Below, one piece after another: positions 34,773-48,470 of a stretch of DNA of 64,000 nt. The notes under the pieces are model-generated. The model was not told where the DNA came from, did no database searches, and saw nothing but the letters and a program-made list of their open reading frames with translations. The translations under genes and the position numbers were made by a program. Numbering within the stretch: the first letter of the stretch is position 1; the number at the start of each line of letters is the position of its first letter. This DNA is from Deroplatys truncata (Eukaryota; Arthropoda; Insecta; Mantodea; Mantidae): assembly GCA_030765065.1 (NCBI GenBank), contig CM060990.1, forward strand, positions 10,043,501 through 10,107,500, given 5' to 3'.

Positions 34773-34985
34773 GAAACGGGTAGCCGAGCTCGTTAAAAAT
34801 CAGGGACTCGGGAGCGGTAGGTCGGCGGTTCAATTCCAGCCAGGATCGTCCTCCCTGACTGAGCTTTCTCCATGTTTAACTCAGTGCTTATAACTGGTAA
34901 ATGCAAGGAAGATACCCCAAACTTAGGCCTGGAAAGTTCCTTCCCAAATTTACTTTCCCGGTTATCATTTCATTTCATGTGGTGC
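34773..34985 (+). mobile_element. tRNA-derived SINE-like element
   Basis: The head gggtagccgagctcgttaaa followed by gtcggcggttcaattccagc has A- and B-box spacing. The body (ccctgactgagctttctcca) follows. No clear target duplication. The overlapping 106-codon frame is not supported as a gene. Confidence 0.5.
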
Positions 34986-35999
34986 CGTATGCAGTAAACA
35001 CGGGCGTTAAGCACTACAAAAAATCTTCTTGCTTCCTTTTTACAGGAGCTCTCTCTCTCTCTCTCTGCTTCAAGGTTATATTTGAATTAACAGCTTACTC
35101 GCCTGAGTACATCCTATTACATACTGCAGATATTGGCTTCTTTCGAAGTTCCTTCCTTTTATTGCTGACCAATGCCTACTTCTTTAAAATAATGGTACAC
35201 AGCACAGTTCCTTTCGTATGAATGACATTGACTTTTAGGAAGCTCGCTTTTTCTCTCTTCGGTTGTTCCTCTGACACATACGTTGTTGAGATACAAATCG
35301 TTGGTCCCAGCCCGGTGTTATAAGCTCTGCGGGCTGTAGTTAGCATTTAATGCAGTAAGCCCATTATCAACCGTAAATCTTCTCGGAGGAACTGAATTGT
35401 CGAGGAAGAGCACAATTCAGCCAATTAGACGATGGAGTTCTGTGTTAGGCTTCCACAGGTAGTAACAGTAGCGTCGACGTAATATCATGATGATATTTCT
35501 TTCTGTCCCGGGTTGTGATATCGTATACAACCTAATAGGTAGTCTTCTGCAGTGATTAAAAGGAGTGTATATCCTAGGTCACGCCCAGCACAATATTTGA
35601 ACATTATGTGCGGAGTGACTCCTGCATTCATAGCAGATGCTAGTATATTGTTTTGGTAGTTAGCAACTCTAAGATCCGTAGAAGATCTGCGGGTAATTGT
35701 GCATTACACTTCTGTATTGCCTTAAAAACGTTTAATAGCGGCTTAGAAGAAATAAATGGAAAAGGATTAGCGACACCTCGTGTCTTGCAAGGCGCTTTTC
35801 AAAAAATAGTGTCTTGTATTTCGGTTAACTGTAATTAGGCCCATTCCTTCTTTCGTGGTTGGTATGCAAAAAAAGATCTTGTAATTCTGTAAACGTGGCC
35901 CGGTCAAAGGTAATATGTAACGCCCAGTTCAACGTCTGTAGATGACACTAATATTTGTGTTACGGCAGTATGATAATATTCGTATTCATACTTTCAGCA
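34986..35999. other. Spacer, nothing recognised
   Basis: Holds a short (CT)n at 35047-35067. No supported gene. Confidence 0.45.
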
Positions 36000-37150
36000 T
36001 GAGATTAATATCTTTCATGTGGTTTCATGATTGAATATGCCGAATAGTATTGAGAATGGGCTTCCGTTCAAATCCAGTATATGGACGACATCGGAATGTA
36101 TAGTCATTCCGAGAATTTTCACAGTGCTTGTGATAGGGCATTTTCCAAAAGATGCAAATCCCAAGTGGTAAAAGTTTGGATTTTTTAAAATTAATGCCAC
36201 TGTGTAACAGCGCAGCGCCTGCTGACCACATTGCTTTAGTGGTCTGTTCCGGAGTAACACTATCATGCCACCCGTATAGCCTTGTAAACAACGTATTATT
36301 AAGATGATACAGGATGAATATGTGTTGAAGTATCCGGATCAAAGGATCACAACAAAGTGAATATAACAACAATGTGAACAGATGTGTTTGTCGAATTCCA
36401 ATTCTCATTCCAAGAGTTCTTGTATAATAGTTGTTGATTTGGACTCATAAATATGCGTTAGCATATAAAAAGAAGATACTTTTTTAGCTTCTCTGGAATT
36501 CGCAATTTGGCAGCATTTTAAAGAGGGGGTCATGATGAATTTTGTCAAATATCCGATAAAAATCCAGCGATAAGAGTCCAGCAGCATCGTAAAAATTTGC
36601 CTCAAGGTTAGGATGATATCAAGGAGATTTTCCATTTTATTGGCGATTAACCTTCCCGGCACATCATATTTCTCCCCTTTTCAAATAACCTCCCATACAT
36701 TAAGGCCAGATTCGTTTGGTAAAGACCTTACACTCTGTATTCAACACAGTGATTGGTCTAGAACTTAATTAGCACAATAAAATGGTGACTGGTGTACATC
36801 GGATCACTCGATGATTTTAGTAACTCATAATGACGTGGAAGGGTACCGTTATGACTTCCCAACAGTTTATAAAAATCTTATCCAATTCATTCCGACCATG
36901 AGACGATTTACGGCTAGCAGTATTTCTTGCGAAGGTATCTCCTGAAAGGTATGCGAAGAGCGAATTTTCCCCCTTCGGAACTACAGCAGTCACGTATTCC
37001 AGTAGAGCACCCTACTCATCAACCACAGTAGATTTGGGGGAAAATAGTGCTTCTGAGTACATAGCCTGGCTTACTGTATCTTTGCAATTGGCGGGTGGCA
37101 TACCATTAAAAGAGCTCAAAGTAGTCATGTATCTGTTAATACCATCGGTC
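36000..37150 (-). pseudogene. Decayed LINE reverse transcriptase (L1/Tx1-like)
   Basis: On the minus strand, in several frames, RT blocks appear in the right order: RPITVLNTECKVFTK (block 1-2) near 36740, VPGRLIANK, GLLSLDFYRIFDKIHHD (the catalytic-Asp motif A) near 36530-36590, then GIRQ followed by LLLYSLCCDPLIRIL (block 4, normally QGCPLSPLLF), and GINFKKSKLLPLG (near the D-motif region). The YADD box is not preserved. The PGR-x-I and SLD-x-x-x-x-FD signatures point to L1/Tx1-type LINEs. Many stops and frame changes show long decay. Confidence 0.65.
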
Positions 37151-38394
37151 ATTTGTGTTGCAAGGTGACGAAGAGGCACTTTTCATCTTCAGGAACAGAG
37201 AAGAGAGTATCTTAATGCAGCCCATAAAGCGTATTTCAAAAAAGGTAAATCTTTTTACAAGTTGAATCTGATCGTCTAACGGAAGCACTCTAGCGTTGGT
37301 TCACTATGATTTGTAAGATCTATTGATAGAAATCGCTCATATTGTTGCGTTCTTCAGTTTTAGCCTAACCAAATTGTTTAAAAAGGACCTAACAACATTT
37401 TCATAAGTAGTGAACCACTATTGCAACTTAGCCGAAAGTTTGTCGCTCTCCTATTAGCCATCTTCCAGCATATAGCAAAGTAAGCGTTTACTTCAGATTC
37501 ATAAAACAAGGACAGGTTCAATTTCCAGTATCCCTTTCTATGTGATGGGATTTAGTTACCAGCAGCCGTCTATATCAGTAATGCTTGGTGATTGCTAATG
37601 GGAGCAGGGCTTACCACAGCGTTAAAATCTTGCTTTTGTTCTCTTAATAAGCGCAAATTCTGTCGATTCGTGAGGCAGACTGACCTCGATGAAAGGCAAG
37701 CTACACCGTGCTTCCGTGAACAAGTTACTGTGCATCTAGTAATTGTAGTTATGCACACAAGAGTTGTAACCTGGGCGACGAATTTTAAGTTTATTTCTTG
37801 ACTTTTACATGCAAATCTGCGTTAAAGCTCTCGGTAAAATTAAGATTGTGCACCTTAGCAGGAGGCAGAATGGCAACACTTGCACAGTCATAAATTTACA
37901 ATCCGCTTTTTATTCCTCCCAGCAGCAGAAAGAAACTAACGAATAGGATTCCGAATGTCATATGGAGGTTATTCCACCACTGTGTTTTCCATCAAATGAA
38001 TTGGCAGACCATCCCTCATACAATAGTAGTCCTTCAATCGGCAGGAACAAGATTAATGATGTAATTATAATTGCGTCCCAGTGAAATGGAGTGCTGTACA
38101 TTAACTTCGTAAGAATGAGCCCTGTAGAGAAATTGGGTGAGTATCCGTTATTTCGACATTCTATGAATACAGCCTGGTGTTTAAAGGATGGAAAATATGA
38201 TATATCATAAGACAAGGGAGAATACAAAACGCGTTACGTGGATCCATATCAAGGTATTGTTCAACAACAGCATGGCGGAAGTTCCGGCAGAGGGTTACTT
38301 ACTTCAGTGCGACATCGTCAGACGATTTCTGTCTTTCGTTTTTGTACTTTTGCCCTCTGAATTTACTATATGTAGTAGGCGTTATTAGAATATA
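37151..38394. other. Spacer, nothing recognised
   Basis: No supported gene; the N-terminal part of the decayed LINE may extend a little into it. Confidence 0.4.
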
Positions 38395-39365
38395 TAGGAG
38401 AAATCTGGCGCAGAAATGCGTTTATATGGGGGAGAGAGGGAAAACGAGGGTAGATGCGACGGTTCAAGGAGGAAAATGCGTTTATATTGGATAGTTAGGG
38501 AATACGAGGGTCGATGCTAGGCTAGACAGGTGCTGAAGGAGAAGGACGTCCTTTATATGAGAGAGGTGGGAAATACGAGGAGAAGTGTTGGACAGAGTTT
38601 GAGGTGTAGAGTATGCGTTTATATGGGAAAGATAGGGAAAACGTGAACAGATAATAGGCTAGACAGATGCTGAAGGAGGGTCTGGAGGAGGGGAATGCGC
38701 TTTGTATGGGAGGTAGGCAAGACCAGGAGAAGTGCTTGGCTAGACAGCGTTTGAGGTGTGGGGTTGGCGTTTATATGGGAAAGATAGGAAAAACGTGGAC
38801 AGATGATAGGCTAGATAGATGCTGAAGGAGGGAATATGCGCTTCTATGCAGGAGAGATAGGAAATTCGGTAAGAGGTGATGGAGTAGACAGGGTTTGAAG
38901 GGTAGAATATGTCTTTTATATGGGAGAGCTAGCAAACCGAGGAGAGGTATTAGGCTAGGACTTTTTTAATAATAGAGTATACGTTTATATGGAGAGATGA
39001 AGGCAGATTCTAGGTTGAGAGAACCTTCAAGGAGGAAAATGCGTTTATATGGGAGAGATAGGGAAAACGAGGGAGTTTCGAGGTAGAGCAGGGGTTGAAG
39101 GAGGGAACGCCCTTTATGTGTTAAGATAGGGAATACGAGAAGAGGTAGTAAGTTAGACAGAGGGTGAGGAGTAGGGTATGCGTTTATGTTGGGAAGATAT
39201 GGAAAACGGAGAGAGATCCTATGCTAGGAGAGAGTTGAAAGAGGGCAATGCGCTTTATATGAGAGAGTTGGGGAATACGAGGAGAGGTGCTAATCTAGAC
39301 AGAGTTTGAGTAGAGTATGCGTTTATATGGGAACAGATCGGAAAACGGGAAGAGAGGCCAGGGAG
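38395..39365. repeat. 60-70-bp minisatellite related to the arms of the 52-64 kb element
   Basis: Units contain atgcgtttatatgggagaga, a gggaaaacgag(g) block and aggctagacaggtg/gag variants. The first unit, with acggttcaaggaggaaaatg, matches the beginning of the 52.0-kb array nearly base for base. It appears alone here with no polymerase sequence nearby, so it is either a solo arm or the same satellite spread elsewhere. Confidence 0.9.
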
Positions 39366-40080
39366 GTTAGTGTTGATGTATGTGAAATGTTCATCCATGC
39401 ATAACATCATTTAGACTCATTGACTTCAAGATTTAAACGCTAAAAAAGGTATATTGCGTTCTAACTTCCCGGCATCGGGCCTCTAAAGGGTTGCACGCAG
39501 ACCCTTGATCGAAGTACCCCGCCGCGTACATTCTGAATGCTGACTGCCAGCAGGCCGGTTTCTAGGAAATGCTTTTAGCAATTAGATGTAATTGTTTGAG
39601 TGAAGAATGCTTTGAAGTAATTTATTTGATTATAAATTCCATTTTGACACGGTGTTTCGCTTAGAAACTTAAACACGACGTTTTGAAAAATCACTTTATG
39701 TAGTTTAAACCACAATGGCGATAATATTGGATTGGAAAGCGATTAAAATCATTATTTTAATCGTTTAAAATGTACTAGAATGTGGGAATTTGTATTGCTA
39801 TAGACTTGCATGTTGTATACATAATAATAATAACAATAATAATAATAACTTTTACAACACCAAAGACAAGCAGTAATAATTTAGGCTTTATGTTAACTGG
39901 CGAGATGTCTGATATACTAATCGGACTGTAGGTGCTGATGACTGCATTAATAATCAATAGAAGCAATTCGTTTTTTAATGAGTACTTTATAAATTGAAGT
40001 TGTTTTCCACATACCCGGGTGAAAATGTGTGTGTTCTGATATTGAGGCGGACCGCGTAAAAAATAAATGTAGTTTTATTT
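39366..40080. other. AT-rich spacer, nothing recognised
   Basis: Short (AAT)n-type run at 39826-39850. No gene. Confidence 0.45.
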
Positions 40081-40410
40081 ATTGACGCTCTTTAGCTGCT
40101 GTGGTTCTGTCCGTGTCGGGCAGACAGGCTTGCGCTTCGGAAATGTTACGCCGGGTCCACAGGAGCCGTTCTCCTGTGCCTGGAACTGTTAGTGAACTCC
40201 ATGCGTCTCTGTCCACTTGTGGCGGCTTCTCTCTGCATCCCGTGTGCCTCCTGCGGCACCCTCACCCCATCCGTTCCTCCCGGGGTAGTGCGCACAATAG
40301 GTCCCTTCGGGGTCGAGGCTAGGTGTCCCCTCCGTTCATTAGTCCAGCCCAGAAAGTTTATCCTTCTCATAATTGCACCAATACTGATTATTGCAGCTGT
40401 CCCTTCTTAG
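40081..40410 (+). other. GC-rich island with overlapping short open frames
   Basis: Clearly higher GC than its surroundings, with open frames of 72-74 codons on both strands. The plus frame at 40192-40410 has a hydrophobic start and end. No family was recognised. It could be an old exon or a CpG-rich repeat; base composition alone opens several frames. Confidence 0.25.
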
Positions 40411-40668
40411 TGCAAGTGTTTAAGCGATTCAAAATCATGAGCATTCGAGAAATCGCTTATTCGCTGTAAACGCTACATCATATATTCCATGTAGAGCTAA
40501 GTGCTTCACTAATCAGGTTGAAACTGAAGGCAATATACTAAAATACTTTTATTAAGAATAAGTAATGCACCGGTTGCGATCATAATATTGTTTGTATCTT
40601 TAAATGTGTTGTATATTATTATTGCCTAATCCAACCTAGCAGAACATAACAAAGTATGTTTTTAATAG

Positions 40669-41097
40669 GTCCCAGGGAATAAAGGAATTGAAGGCAATGA
40701 GAAAACTGACGAACTTGCAAAGCAAGGATCGACACAGCTGAAACCCAAACCAGAGCCATCTCTCGGCACAGCTAAGTGTTCCATTAGAGCGGCTATCACA
40801 AACTGGTGTAATAAACAACACTATTTGGCCTTGAAGAAGATTCCAGGAATTCGGCATGGAAACTTGTTTATCAAAGAACCAATCAAACCTTTAACCGACA
40901 GACTGCTTAAATGTAGTAAGTCTCAGTTAAAAAGAATAGTAGCCTTTGCCACTGGGCATGCACCAGTGAGAAAACACTTACACATAATTGGAAGGCTTCA
41001 GGGCAAAACGGACTGCAGACTGTGCGGGTCTGAAGCTGAAGCCGGCTATCACATATTATACTCCTGTGAAGCGTTAGCTCCTTACCTGCCTGTGTAA
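40669..41097 (+). pseudogene. LINE RNase H end and C-terminal tail
   Basis: One uninterrupted frame of about 142 codons. It starts VPGNKGIEGNEKTDELAKQG, the last conserved block of the RNase H domain of I/Jockey-type LINEs (VPGHxGIxGNExADxLA; the His is Asn here). It continues to the typical tail: TGHAPVRKHL, then C-x2-C...H-x4-C (CRLC and HILYSC). It stops at 41095-41097. A stop lies directly before it at 40666-40668, so the copy appears 5'-truncated. The tail region to about 41210 is probable 3' UTR. Confidence 0.8.
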
Positions 41098-41210
41098 TCT
41101 GTTGAGGGACACAGGACTATTGGGAGGGTGTAGCAATCGTTACAGTGTTAGCACAATAAACCTTTAAACTGCAGTGCAACTGGAGCTTTTGCAGACGTAC
41201 CCTAGTCCAT

Positions 41211-42564
41211 AACAAATAGTACTATTATTATTACTTCAAATTAGGAAAATTAAATATTTTAAACTACGTTAAATAAATAAGAAACAAATATTTTGAGGGT
41301 TAAAACCGCACCAGATATTGGAACTTATAAACTTTCTTCAACCACAATTGCTTCATTTGAGCAATAATAGAAGTACTTTAACATGATCACTAGAAGATTG
41401 TGTGCGTAAATCAATACAGAGGTTTATTGCCTATGAGATTCTAAAATATTTTGGGAAAAGCAGCCAGTACGCTTTCTATATTTCCTCCTTCTGAGTTCTC
41501 CTTAAAGGGTAAAGAGGGAGAGACAGAGAAGTCTTTAGCATCATTAATCGTTCTTTCCGGGGCCTACTCTGGATTGCACACTCATTCGTGAAACAGCGTT
41601 ATCTTCACGAGGCTGCAGCAATATTGGTGCTTTTCAGGTTCCTGACCAAAGGCACTGCATCGGCAATGCCTCCAACAGAAAGAAACATTTTGCTTGCAAT
41701 CTAACACATAGCGAACACTAAAATACCTTTTCAGTAAGCACTTATGCTGTTTCATTCACAACTTGGTTGCATGGAAACCAATTAGATATCTTCATTCAAT
41801 GGAAATTCATCGAAATTCCTTTATAGCCCCTTCTAAAGGCAAAACTCTTGCCGGTCAGCTCTTATCAGTTTAGGGAATATATTTTTACGGTGGCTTTCAA
41901 AGAGCCATTGTAATCAAATAACTTAAGTTATGTTTGAAACAGCCAGTACAAGCGCATCGGTATTTCTAAACGTCCTTCCAGCATAAAATGCATCCTTTAT
42001 TATCTTATTAGCAGAAGCCGCCGCTCTGCTGGCATTATTCGTTAACTCTCATTAAAGAGAACTTTCTCTCTCCCTCCTCTGCTCTCTCCACTCTCTCACT
42101 CTATCCGCTCCTCCGTCTCTGATCGCCGCACACACAAAGTAATACTTTGAAAACTGGCGATAATGGTGATGAAGATGATGCTTTTTCTCAATTAAAACAA
42201 AAATAAATAAACAGTAAAAGTTCTGCCTGTCATTTTTGTTTTGCAGTCTGAGCTATACTGTCTCCCTTAGTAACCATAAAGCGCTAATAAAAGATTTCAA
42301 ATTGCAATGTGTCTAATTGGATTATGCACACGAATAGGAAAGTGTGAAGTTACATTTTAAATATTTATTGGATAGAAGTTAAAGAACAAACATTGTCAGA
42401 AGCAGCATACTTGAAAGCTTTTACGACTGCATTTTCCTCCCAACTCATCAATAAGGGAGAATTCAATTGTTTAAACTTCATTATACATAACAGCCTTCCC
42501 CCTTGTTGAAGTAATCATAACACTACATAACCATTCTCTAAGGGGGATTTAAGGTATTGTGACC
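41211..42564. other. Spacer, nothing recognised
   Basis: Contains a CT-rich stretch at 42060-42118. No gene supported. Confidence 0.45.
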
Positions 42565-43062
42565 TTGTCCAGTTTTTCAACTATCACTTCTCTCAGCTCT
42601 CACTGTCTGTTTTTATCTGGTTCAGCTTTCATTGCGACGTCACTTAGTTCACACTGTCATTTCACTTTTGTGAACTAGTTCAATTTACCCGTCACTTCAC
42701 TTTACTTTCTGACGTAGGTTTTCTTCCGGTCGGTTCACTCCCTGGGGAGTCCAACACAAGACTTCTACAATCTCTCGCTCCGCTGTATCACACCCACCAA
42801 CTCGCACTTGATGTCGAAGCAGAAACGCGCTCACAAACTCGCTTACTCACTCACTAACACACTGACTCGACTGACTCGTGCTCGTGAGAACGCTCGATCA
42901 TAGAGCCAGTGGAATCTCCCACAGAACATTCTAGCATTTTCTGGAGACACATTCTGGAAGTGGGGGGAAGGAAACTTCCAGAAAATTCTCTTTATCTGCC
43001 GATAGCGCATCCGGTGTTTACGCTGGCGAGCGCTACTTATCTTCCTTTATCTGCGTCGGCGA
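42565..43062 (+). repeat. Dispersed repeat copy A with heat-shock-element motifs
   Basis: Shares blocks with 49400-49815 in the same order: acttagttcacactgtc, gtgaactagtt, cttccgg-cggttca, ctggggagtc, caatctctcgctc and tggtgtttacgctg-cga, then cgctacttatc. Near its end is GAA-TTC-GAA-TTC at 42971-42988 on a perfect 5-bp pitch. Looks like a promoter-bearing terminal part (LTR-like) of a transposon. Confidence 0.65.
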
Positions 43063-43985
43063 TAATCTTGAGCTATAGCTGCTGCGTCACAGTATGTTAT
43101 AAGCCAAGCTTCTTTGCAATTGATTCAGCTGTTCATTAGTGAAAATACAACACCGACACTTGCAAACAAAGGTTTTAAACCGCGAGTTTTGGTTTCAGTG
43201 TGACCCAAAGTATGTGTTAGTATCAGCTATTCCTTTCAGATAAAAATATCAAGAAAATATTTACTTTTTATTCGTATAGGTTACAGAGGATGGGACCACG
43301 GAAAGAAGGACGGAAGATCGTGGAACTTTTGGGTTCTCCTTTCACAGGCTTCTCTCTAGCACATAAAAAATCCAACAACGATTTATGGGGCCAATGAAGC
43401 ACTTACTCTCATAGAAGCATTCGTTTAGAAGGAGGGTGACGTTCGAAGAGGAGAGGGAGACATAGGTACACATTTGTGATCCACTTCTGCAACTCTCTTT
43501 GCACTTTGGGTTATGTTCGTCGAATTTGATAGGCAATGGCCATGGTGGTTTGTAATTTGGAACATTTGTAATAACAGAAACATATTATTGTTGTGCTAAT
43601 AATATATGATGAATGATATTAAATACTGCTTACATAATAAATTATATGATGTTTTTGAAATAGTATAGATAACTGCAATTATTGGTCATTATGTGCTTCG
43701 TTAGAGAAATTAATAATCGCTTGTGGCATAATCTATTACCTCTCGAGAAACATAGGCGATGACTTTGTGTTTATTTAGAAGCTTTGAAGCCAAAATTGCT
43801 CATATGCTAGCATAAGATCTTTCTTTGCTTTAGAAATCATAGTGGCATATGTCATGACCTTCCTTTAATACCATTTTACATAATTATTTGTACTCTAACA
43901 TAATCGTATATTTCATCGTGATTGAGGAAGTAACTACTCGCTTAGCGCAAACTTCCCTGTCATATGTCACCAATGGACGCATGAT
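43063..43985. other. Spacer, nothing recognised
   Basis: Short frames only, without motifs. Confidence 0.45.
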
Positions 43986-44560
43986 ATCGTTCAATGGGTT
44001 ACAGAATTAAAACATGCTTAGCTGCATTATAGATGACCCTACCGTTTACATAACCCAGACACGCACACAATAGCCGCTAGCACGTTCACCACTGAGAACC
44101 TGTGACCTGCGTCTGTTAAACTTTACCTGCCTGCTAGATGATTCCCAAACCACTTACAAAACCCAGACAGTTCACATCAAAGCCGCTAGAACGTTTACCG
44201 TTGAGAGCCCTATGATCTACGTCTGTTAAACTTTACCTGGCTGCACTAAAGGTCATTCCTAATACACTTACAAAACTCAGACAACTCACATAAAGGCCGC
44301 TAGTGCGTTCATCATTGAGAGTCCTATGACCTGCGTCTGTTAAAATTTACCTGCCTGCACTGTAGATCATTCCTACCGCTTACAAAACCGAGACAACTCA
44401 AATCGAAGTAGCTAGCGCGTTCATCTTTCAGAACCCTATGACCTGCGTCTGTTAAACCTTACTTGGTTGCATTAGATAATTTCTACCGCCTACAAAGCCT
44501 CTAGCGCGTTCACCATTGAGATCACCATGACCCGCGTCTGTCTTCTAAGATGTCGCAACA
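43986..44560. repeat. About 112-bp tandem repeat, four to five copies
   Basis: gtctgttaaa recurs at 44111, 44221, 44335 and 44447. Each unit also has tgacctgcgtctgttaaact, cttacaaaac and gccgctag-gcgtt. Copies are 80-90% alike by eye. Confidence 0.85.
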
Positions 44561-47500
44561 CCAACTGACTACTATAGTGAGTACCTAGTAACGTACCCAC
44601 CAATCAACCATGGGCATGTCTCTTAGTGCGCATTCTGGTTCACATGCTTCTGGAACGTTTTGCCATCTTCGAGTTAGAAACAATGTTCAAATCTAATGGT
44701 GTGGGCTATGTGACCGTCTTTGTAGCAATAGGAACTAAATATAATCTTGTATGTATGTATTTATTTATTCTGCAATTGGGTACTTCCCGGTGGCAGAATT
44801 AAACCGTACAAAATTTACATCACCATGACTAGCTTACAATAATAATAATAATAAACAAGACTAACAATACAAAATGATTATTACAGTAATCCAGATATTT
44901 GCCTCATTATTTAAAATAGTCAAGCAAATACTGGAATCATATCTTTATTGCTAGCGGAATTTTCCTGTTGCTTTCAAAGCTTTCTCAAGTATGTTAATGA
45001 CATTTGCGTGCGACATCTGTGTGCGACAGATTTAGCAAGCACAATTTACAGTAATGTTAAGAATGCTTTTCTTCTGCTTCATGCAGTATTGCCATCATGG
45101 ATATTTTTTGTTGTTGTTTTATATCGAATTTCAGATAAAGTGAATTTAGTTTTAATGTAATTTATATAAAAACATTAACAACTGCCCGATTCACATTAAT
45201 GCAAGCTAATTTGAAGCTGTCGGCATCAGACCAATGAAATGCTCTTACTTGGAACCCGAAACGAATCCGCAAACTTTGGTACAATAAAGCCAGGCCCAAA
45301 GCAAGTGCGCTACTAGAGCCTTTGGGCAGCTGACCTTTGTGAATTAGTACACATTGCTGTTGTTCAGCCTAAATGTGAAAAAGCATCGCAAATAGGTTCT
45401 CTTTTTCTACGTGTATTGAACAAATAACGAAGCTTCAACGTAAGATGAATAGTTTTAAAGGGTTCTTTTTCGCTCTTTCATTTTTTGTACGACAGGATTT
45501 CGCATATAATTTAATGTTCACGCAAACATTTGAAATCGCATAATTAACGCCGTTTTAATTAGGCGTATGCATTAGGGCTCTTGGAAATTTGAATGACATT
45601 TCAAAAAGTCAGCATCTCCACCAAGACTCGAAACTTTGTCGCGGATGTGAGGTCTTAAACTCCAGTCCATTTTAGGGGCTTTAGTCTACTTAACGGTCAA
45701 TGTGAAATACTCGTACACTATCATTTCACATGGAAATGTGTCCCGTTTCTTTGAATACATATCGTTAATGTATCATGTAGCAGAAACGCTGGTTTTAAAA
45801 ATGAACCTAAATATAGAGCACAAACACTTCGGTATACGAAAAGGCGGTTAAGGAATATTTCGTATCTCTTTAGATAAACATGTCACTCCCAATTCTGGAG
45901 TACCAGAAAAAAGGGCGTTACTCACAAATTTCGAATCTTTTGGGCTTTCATATTGAAGTTGTTGTAAACAGATATTTTGACTCTAGGGAACGTTTCAACC
46001 TAACGTTGGTTTCTACAAGTAAATTTTCTAACTGCCTCTTGCGACAGCACCACATAATATAGAACCTTTGTCTCGACACTGCAATGTACAGCTTGCCCTA
46101 GACTCGCGGGTTTGCTGATTCGAGCTGAAAGTCTTCTGCAGAGCGTGGAAAATTAATGGCCACAAGACCACTTTAAGGTTTTTCACGCATTTCCAGACCC
46201 TTTATTCTGATAAATTCTTTTGGATTCCACCACCTCATGTCATACATTTCATTACGCCTTACTTCTTCTTCACCTTACTGTCAATAACTCATTTGTTCAG
46301 TTTAAAGCTGCTAGAATGCTTAAAAAATAGAAGATAATAAAATGTCGTTGATCACATGATTAAAACATAAAGCAATAAAAGTTAGTTTTAAATAAAATAT
46401 AAATGAATTTAAATCGTAACCAAGAAAGTCGAAATGGTTTTTTTATATTATAGTGAAATGGGAAAGGTAATACCTAAATTATGCGATAAAGACGTGTTAA
46501 CATCTAAATCCTCTCCTACAAAATACACCAGTACTTCCACGTTATTCTGCGATTTGTGTATCCCACAAAACGCTGCGTTCAATAAAACTAGAGCGAACTC
46601 TGGAGAGTGGTGCACAAGTCCCTGAATTTCCGGCAAACCATGAAACATTTTAGTGCAAATCTAGAGATTCGTTTATGGTATATTGTGCAAGACATTACAT
46701 TATTAAATAAATAACAAGGAACGAAGATTTTGACAACCTATCACTGAACAATAAATGGTTTCTTTCAAGAAAAGTGAAAGATAAAAGCTTGAAACACATT
46801 ACACAAGGAACCGAAAAAATAAAACTTATGGGCACTTAAAAATAAGAACATAAAAGCCTTGCACTAGACGGTTTATTAAAATAATAAAAACAACAAATAA
46901 AATGACGTTAAAACCCATACTTGTATGAAATTCAAAACTTACCAGCTGGGATATACTGTGCCTTTATGCGAAGCTAACTGTGGATGCACTCATAAGTATT
47001 TCTGATTGAAATCTTTTTCTTCTTCTGGAATGTGTGACACCATATTTTCAAGATCCTTCACTTGTTACAGGACTAATACCCTCACCTCGCCAAAATTTAA
47101 ACAGAAGTGTTCCAGAGGTTTTTGATTCCAACCGGATTTTCAATGGCATGAACTTGGACCTACGTTGAATGTTGTTGTGACTTAGCCTCATACTGATCCT
47201 TTCGGGTCTTTATGGAATATACAGCGAGAACCCTCCAGTAACCACAGAAATATGTATCACTCTTAGTGAAAAAAACTGGCAATCTGGCCAATTCCAGAAC
47301 ATTATTCCATTCAGTTAACTTATTCACATAGCTGTTTTCTGATTACCTTTTCTAATCACGTATTCTTCTCCATACACTCGGTTGATCCTTGCTCTGTTTT
47401 TTCAATTAGCTTTTGTTTTCGTTTGGCCTGGCACTATAACCCTCGGTACGCGTTTACTTCCCACACTTGTAAGTCTCTAGTCCAAAAATTAGAGCTTCAC

Positions 47501-47600
47501 AATCTGAAAGCTATGTAGCAAGCTGAGATCCAGTCCATTGACATCCATTAAAATTGTACAGATTGCAATTCCCCAAAGCGTCGAAAGAAAACAGAATGCC
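44561..47600. other. 3-kb AT-rich region, nothing recognised
   Basis: No gene, RNA or repeat array could be supported; all open frames are short and lack motifs. Confidence 0.4.
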
Positions 47601-48470
47601 TATGATTATGACAATGTAACGGAAGGGACACCTCGCTCACTTCGACCCAAAGCGGTTCTGTTGAGGCTACCACACCCAGGAACAACGGATGACCTGAAGG
47701 AACCGCAAGAGGCTATAACCACACAGGCCTGAGTATGACAATGACAAGGTAACTGAGAGGGACACCTCGCTCACTTCGACCCAAAGCGGTTCTGTTGAGG
47801 CTACCACACCCAGGAACAACGGATGACCTGAAGGAACCGCAAGAGGCTATAACCACACAGGCCTGAGTATGACAATGACAAGGTAACTGAGAGGGACACC
47901 TCGCTCACTGCGACCCAAAGCGGTTCTGTTGAGGCTACCACACCCAGGAACAACGGATGACCTGAAGGAACCGCAAGAGGCTATAACCACACAGGCCTGA
48001 GTATGACAATGACAAGGTAACTGAGAGGGACACCTCGCTCACTTCGACCCAAGGCGGATCTGTTGAGGCTACCACACCCAGGAACAACGGATGACCTGAA
48101 GGAACCGCAAGAGGCTATAACCACACAGGCCTGAGTATGACAATGACAAGGTAACTGAGAGGGACACCTCGCTCACTTCGACCCAAGGCGGATCTGTTGA
48201 GGCTACCACACCCAGGAACAACGGATGACCTGAAGGAACCGCAAGAGGCTATAACCACACAGGCCTGAGTATGACAATGACAAGGTAACTGAGAGGGACA
48301 CCTCGCTCACTTCGACCAAAGCGGTTCTGTTGAGGCTACCACACCCAGGAACAACGGATGACCTGAAGGAACCGCAAGAGGCTATAACCACACAGGCCTG
48401 AGTATGACAATGACAAGGTAACTGAGAGGGACACCTCGCTCTCCTCGACCCAATGCGGATTTTTGGTGGT
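47601..48470. repeat. About 135-bp minisatellite, seven copies
   Basis: Units contain gggacacctcgctcacttcg, ggttctgttgaggctaccac, gatgacctgaaggaaccgca and ataaccacacaggcctgagt. Starts at 47627, 47761 and 47896. Copies are nearly identical. Variants such as aaagcggttc versus aaggcggatc alternate in blocks. The open frame of about 126 codons on the minus strand is a by-product of the repeat. Confidence 0.92.
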
